A DNA stretch of 6,327 nt, taken from contig VEQI01000208.1 of assembly GCA_018883305.1 (NCBI GenBank), forward strand, positions 1-6,327. The letters are read 5' to 3'. The translations under genes and the position numbers were made by a program. The notes below the pieces were generated by a model that was not told the DNA's origin, did no database searches, and worked only from the letters and a program-made list of their open reading frames with translations. This document shows, one piece after another, positions 5,260 to 6,327 of this stretch (its first letter is position 1; each line of letters opens with the position of its first letter). This DNA is from Limnohabitans sp. (GTDB taxonomy: Bacteria; Pseudomonadota; Gammaproteobacteria; Burkholderiales; Burkholderiaceae_C).

Positions 5260-6174
5260 TCAGCCCTGCAGGCGTTCCCAGGCTTCCTGGTATTTTTTCG
5301 ACGTCTGCTCGATCACCGATTGCGGCAGACGCGGCGCGGGTGGGGTTTTGTCCCAGGGCTTGCCGTGCACCTGCGCCGTTTCCAGCCAATCCCGCAGAAA
5401 CTGCTTGTCAAAGCTTGGCGGGTTGCTTCCTGGGGCATAGGTGTCGGCCGGCCAGTAGCGTGAGGAGTCGGGCGTCAGCACCTCGTCCATCAGCACCAGG
5501 GTGCCCTGCGCGTCCAGGCCGAATTCGAACTTGGTGTCGGCAATGATGATGCCGCGGGTGGCGGCGTAGTCACGCGCGGCTTCATACAGCGCAATGCTCA
5601 CGCGGCGGATCTCGGCGGCACGCTCGGCGCCCACGATCTCGACCACGCGTTCATAAGTGATGTTTTCATCGTGTTCACCCACGGCAGCCTTGGCGGCTGG
5701 CGTGAAGATGGGTTCGGGCAGGCGGCTGGCGTTTTGCAGCCCCTCGGGCAGCGGCACACCGCAGACGGAACGGCTGTCCTGGTACTCTTTCCAGCCGCTG
5801 CCGGCCAGGTAGCCGCGCACCACGGCCTCGACCGGAATGGGCTGCAGGCGCTTGACCAGCATGGCGCGACCGCGGATCTGCTCGGCCTCGGCCGCGGTGA
5901 CCACGCTCTCGGGGGCATCTGCGGTCAGGTGGTTCGGGCACAGGTGCCCGAGCTTGTCGAACCAGAACAGCGCCATTTGCGTGAGCAGGGCGCCCTTGCC
6001 GGGAATCGGCTCGCCCATGATGACGTCAAAGGCGCTGATGCGGTCACTGGCCACCATCAGGATGCGGTCGCTGCCGACGGCGTAGTTGTCTCGCACTTTG
6101 CCGCGCGCGAGCAACGGCAACGAAGTCAAGTTGGAAGTGTGCAACGCCTCGTTCACAACAGCAGAAGCGGTCAA
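5260..6174 (-). CDS. purC: Phosphoribosylaminoimidazole-succinocarboxamide synthase (SAICAR synthetase)
   Basis: 304 residues. It joins CAIR and aspartate with ATP to make SAICAR, the step after PurE/PurK. Seen: R-G-K-V-R-D-N-Y (24-31, nucleotide loop), A-S-D-R-I-S-A-F-D (42-50), P-I-P-G-K-G (56-61), V-R-G-Y-L-A-G-S-G-W-K-E-Y (119-131), I-A-D-T-K-F-E-F-G (211-219) and D-E-V-L-T-P-D-S-S-R (230-239). The length fits the roughly 300-residue form seen in betaproteobacteria and yeast rather than the roughly 240-residue E. coli form. No ATG exists between the upstream in-frame stop (6195-6193) and the conserved region. TTG 6174 is preferred: it overlaps the aldolase stop as TTGA and has AGGTGG 4 nt upstream. 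GTG at codon 7 is the alternative. There is no room for a terminator before the convergent cnoX stop. Confidence 0.95.
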   Translation of the reverse strand: MTASAVVNEALHTSNLTSLPLLARGKVRDNYAVGSDRILMVASDRISAFDVIMGEPIPGKGALLTQMALFWFDKLGHLCPNHLTADAPESVVTAAEAEQIRGRAMLVKRLQPIPVEAVVRGYLAGSGWKEYQDSRSVCGVPLPEGLQNASRLPEPIFTPAAKAAVGEHDENITYERVVEIVGAERAAEIRRVSIALYEAARDYAATRGIIIADTKFEFGLDAQGTLVLMDEVLTPDSSRYWPADTYAPGSNPPSFDKQFLRDWLETAQVHGKPWDKTPPAPRLPQSVIEQTSKKYQEAWERLQG

Positions 6175-6327
6175 TTGACCACCTGTGCCAAATCACCTTT
6201 GGTGTATTTCGCGGCCATGAACATCAAGGTGGCGCCTTTGATCTTGCCGCCTTGGCCTTCGCAACCGAATTCGAGGTAGCGCTGCTTGCACACCGCCTTG
6301 GCGGCTTCGCGTGCGGGCTTGAGCCAC
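6171..6327 (-). CDS. fba: Class II fructose-bisphosphate aldolase, C-terminal fragment
   Basis: The final 51 codons of a gene that starts to the right of the window. The visible peptide reads W-L-K-P-A-R-E-A-A-K-A-V-C-K-Q-R-Y, then F-G-C-E-G-Q-G-G-K-I-K, then M-A-A-K-Y-T-K-G-D-L-A-Q-V-V-N and stop. The order K-P-A...C-x-x-R-Y/F-x-x-F-G-x-x-G-x-x-x-K-I-K...Y-x-x-G-x-L matches the C-terminal tail of proteobacterial class II (zinc-dependent) aldolases. These cleave fructose-1,6-bisphosphate to DHAP and glyceraldehyde-3-phosphate in glycolysis, and run in reverse in gluconeogenesis or the Calvin cycle. The catalytic and metal-binding residues are outside the window. The stop TGA (6173-6171) overlaps the purC TTG start by four bases, so the two are very likely one transcript. 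The aldolase next to purC is a recurring arrangement in Burkholderiales, which supports the call. Whether it is a glycolytic Fba or a Calvin-cycle CbbA paralogue cannot be told. Confidence 0.82.
   Translation of the reverse strand, partial: WLKPAREAAKAVCKQRYLEFGCEGQGGKIKGATLMFMAAKYTKGDLAQVVN
6179..6184 (-). promoter_or_regulatory. Ribosome-binding site for the purC TTG start
   Basis: AGGTGG on the minus strand lies 4 nt before TTG 6174 and inside the aldolase coding sequence. The spacing is slightly short, but it is the only Shine-Dalgarno-like sequence near the start. It lies more than 20 nt from the alternative GTG at codon 7, so it supports the TTG. Confidence 0.5.

Noticed and set aside
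5253..5263. 11-base near-palindrome CTGAGGCTCAG across the cnoX and purC stop codons as a bidirectional terminator
   Set aside because: The symmetry comes largely from two convergent TGA stops. It leaves a one-base loop, and there is no T-tract on either side.

Overview
The window reads as a chromosomal housekeeping segment of a GC-rich betaproteobacterium, most likely Burkholderiales and probably near Comamonadaceae. The evidence is the strong G/C preference at third codon positions, the fba-purC-purE-purK-sua5 gene order, and the family resemblance of the proteins. The genus cannot be fixed from the sequence alone. No RNA genes, CRISPR array, insertion sequence or phage-like genes were seen.

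Layout, left to right. At 2-286 (+) lies the C-terminal end of a class C penicillin-binding protein (DacB/PBP4 type, with its KTG motif). It converges on a minus-strand lipoprotein gene (305-1354). That lipoprotein resembles SGNH/GDSL esterases, but the positions expected to hold catalytic residues are mostly substituted. Further right on the minus strand is the de novo purine block, transcribed right to left: sua5/tsaC-type threonylcarbamoyl-AMP synthase (1447-2454), purK (2492-3724) and purE (3721-4221). The purE and purK genes overlap by ATGA. A plus-strand cnoX/ybbN thioredoxin-TPR co-chaperone gene (4300-5256) then sits inside the purine block. It is divergent from purE and convergent, with a 3-base gap, on purC (5260-6174, minus). 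The purC gene has a TTG start overlapping the stop codon of a class II fructose-bisphosphate aldolase gene, of which only the last 51 codons are in the window (6171-6327, minus).

Functionally, PurE and PurK together convert AIR to CAIR, and PurC makes SAICAR from it. Sua5 uses ATP, threonine and bicarbonate for the tRNA t6A modification. CnoX is a redox-linked holdase partnering with thioredoxin and GroEL. The aldolase is glycolytic/gluconeogenic. CnoX therefore splits what would otherwise be one co-directional fba-purC-purE-purK-sua5 run into two transcription units. The purE-cnoX intergenic region (4222-4299) must hold both divergent promoters, and it carries a perfect 7-bp GC hairpin.

Nothing here amounts to a wholly new system. 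The points most worth a second look are the apparently catalytically degenerate SGNH lipoprotein, the linker inserted before the C-terminal helix of CnoX, the TTGA start-stop overlap at fba-purC, and the hairpin in the purE leader.
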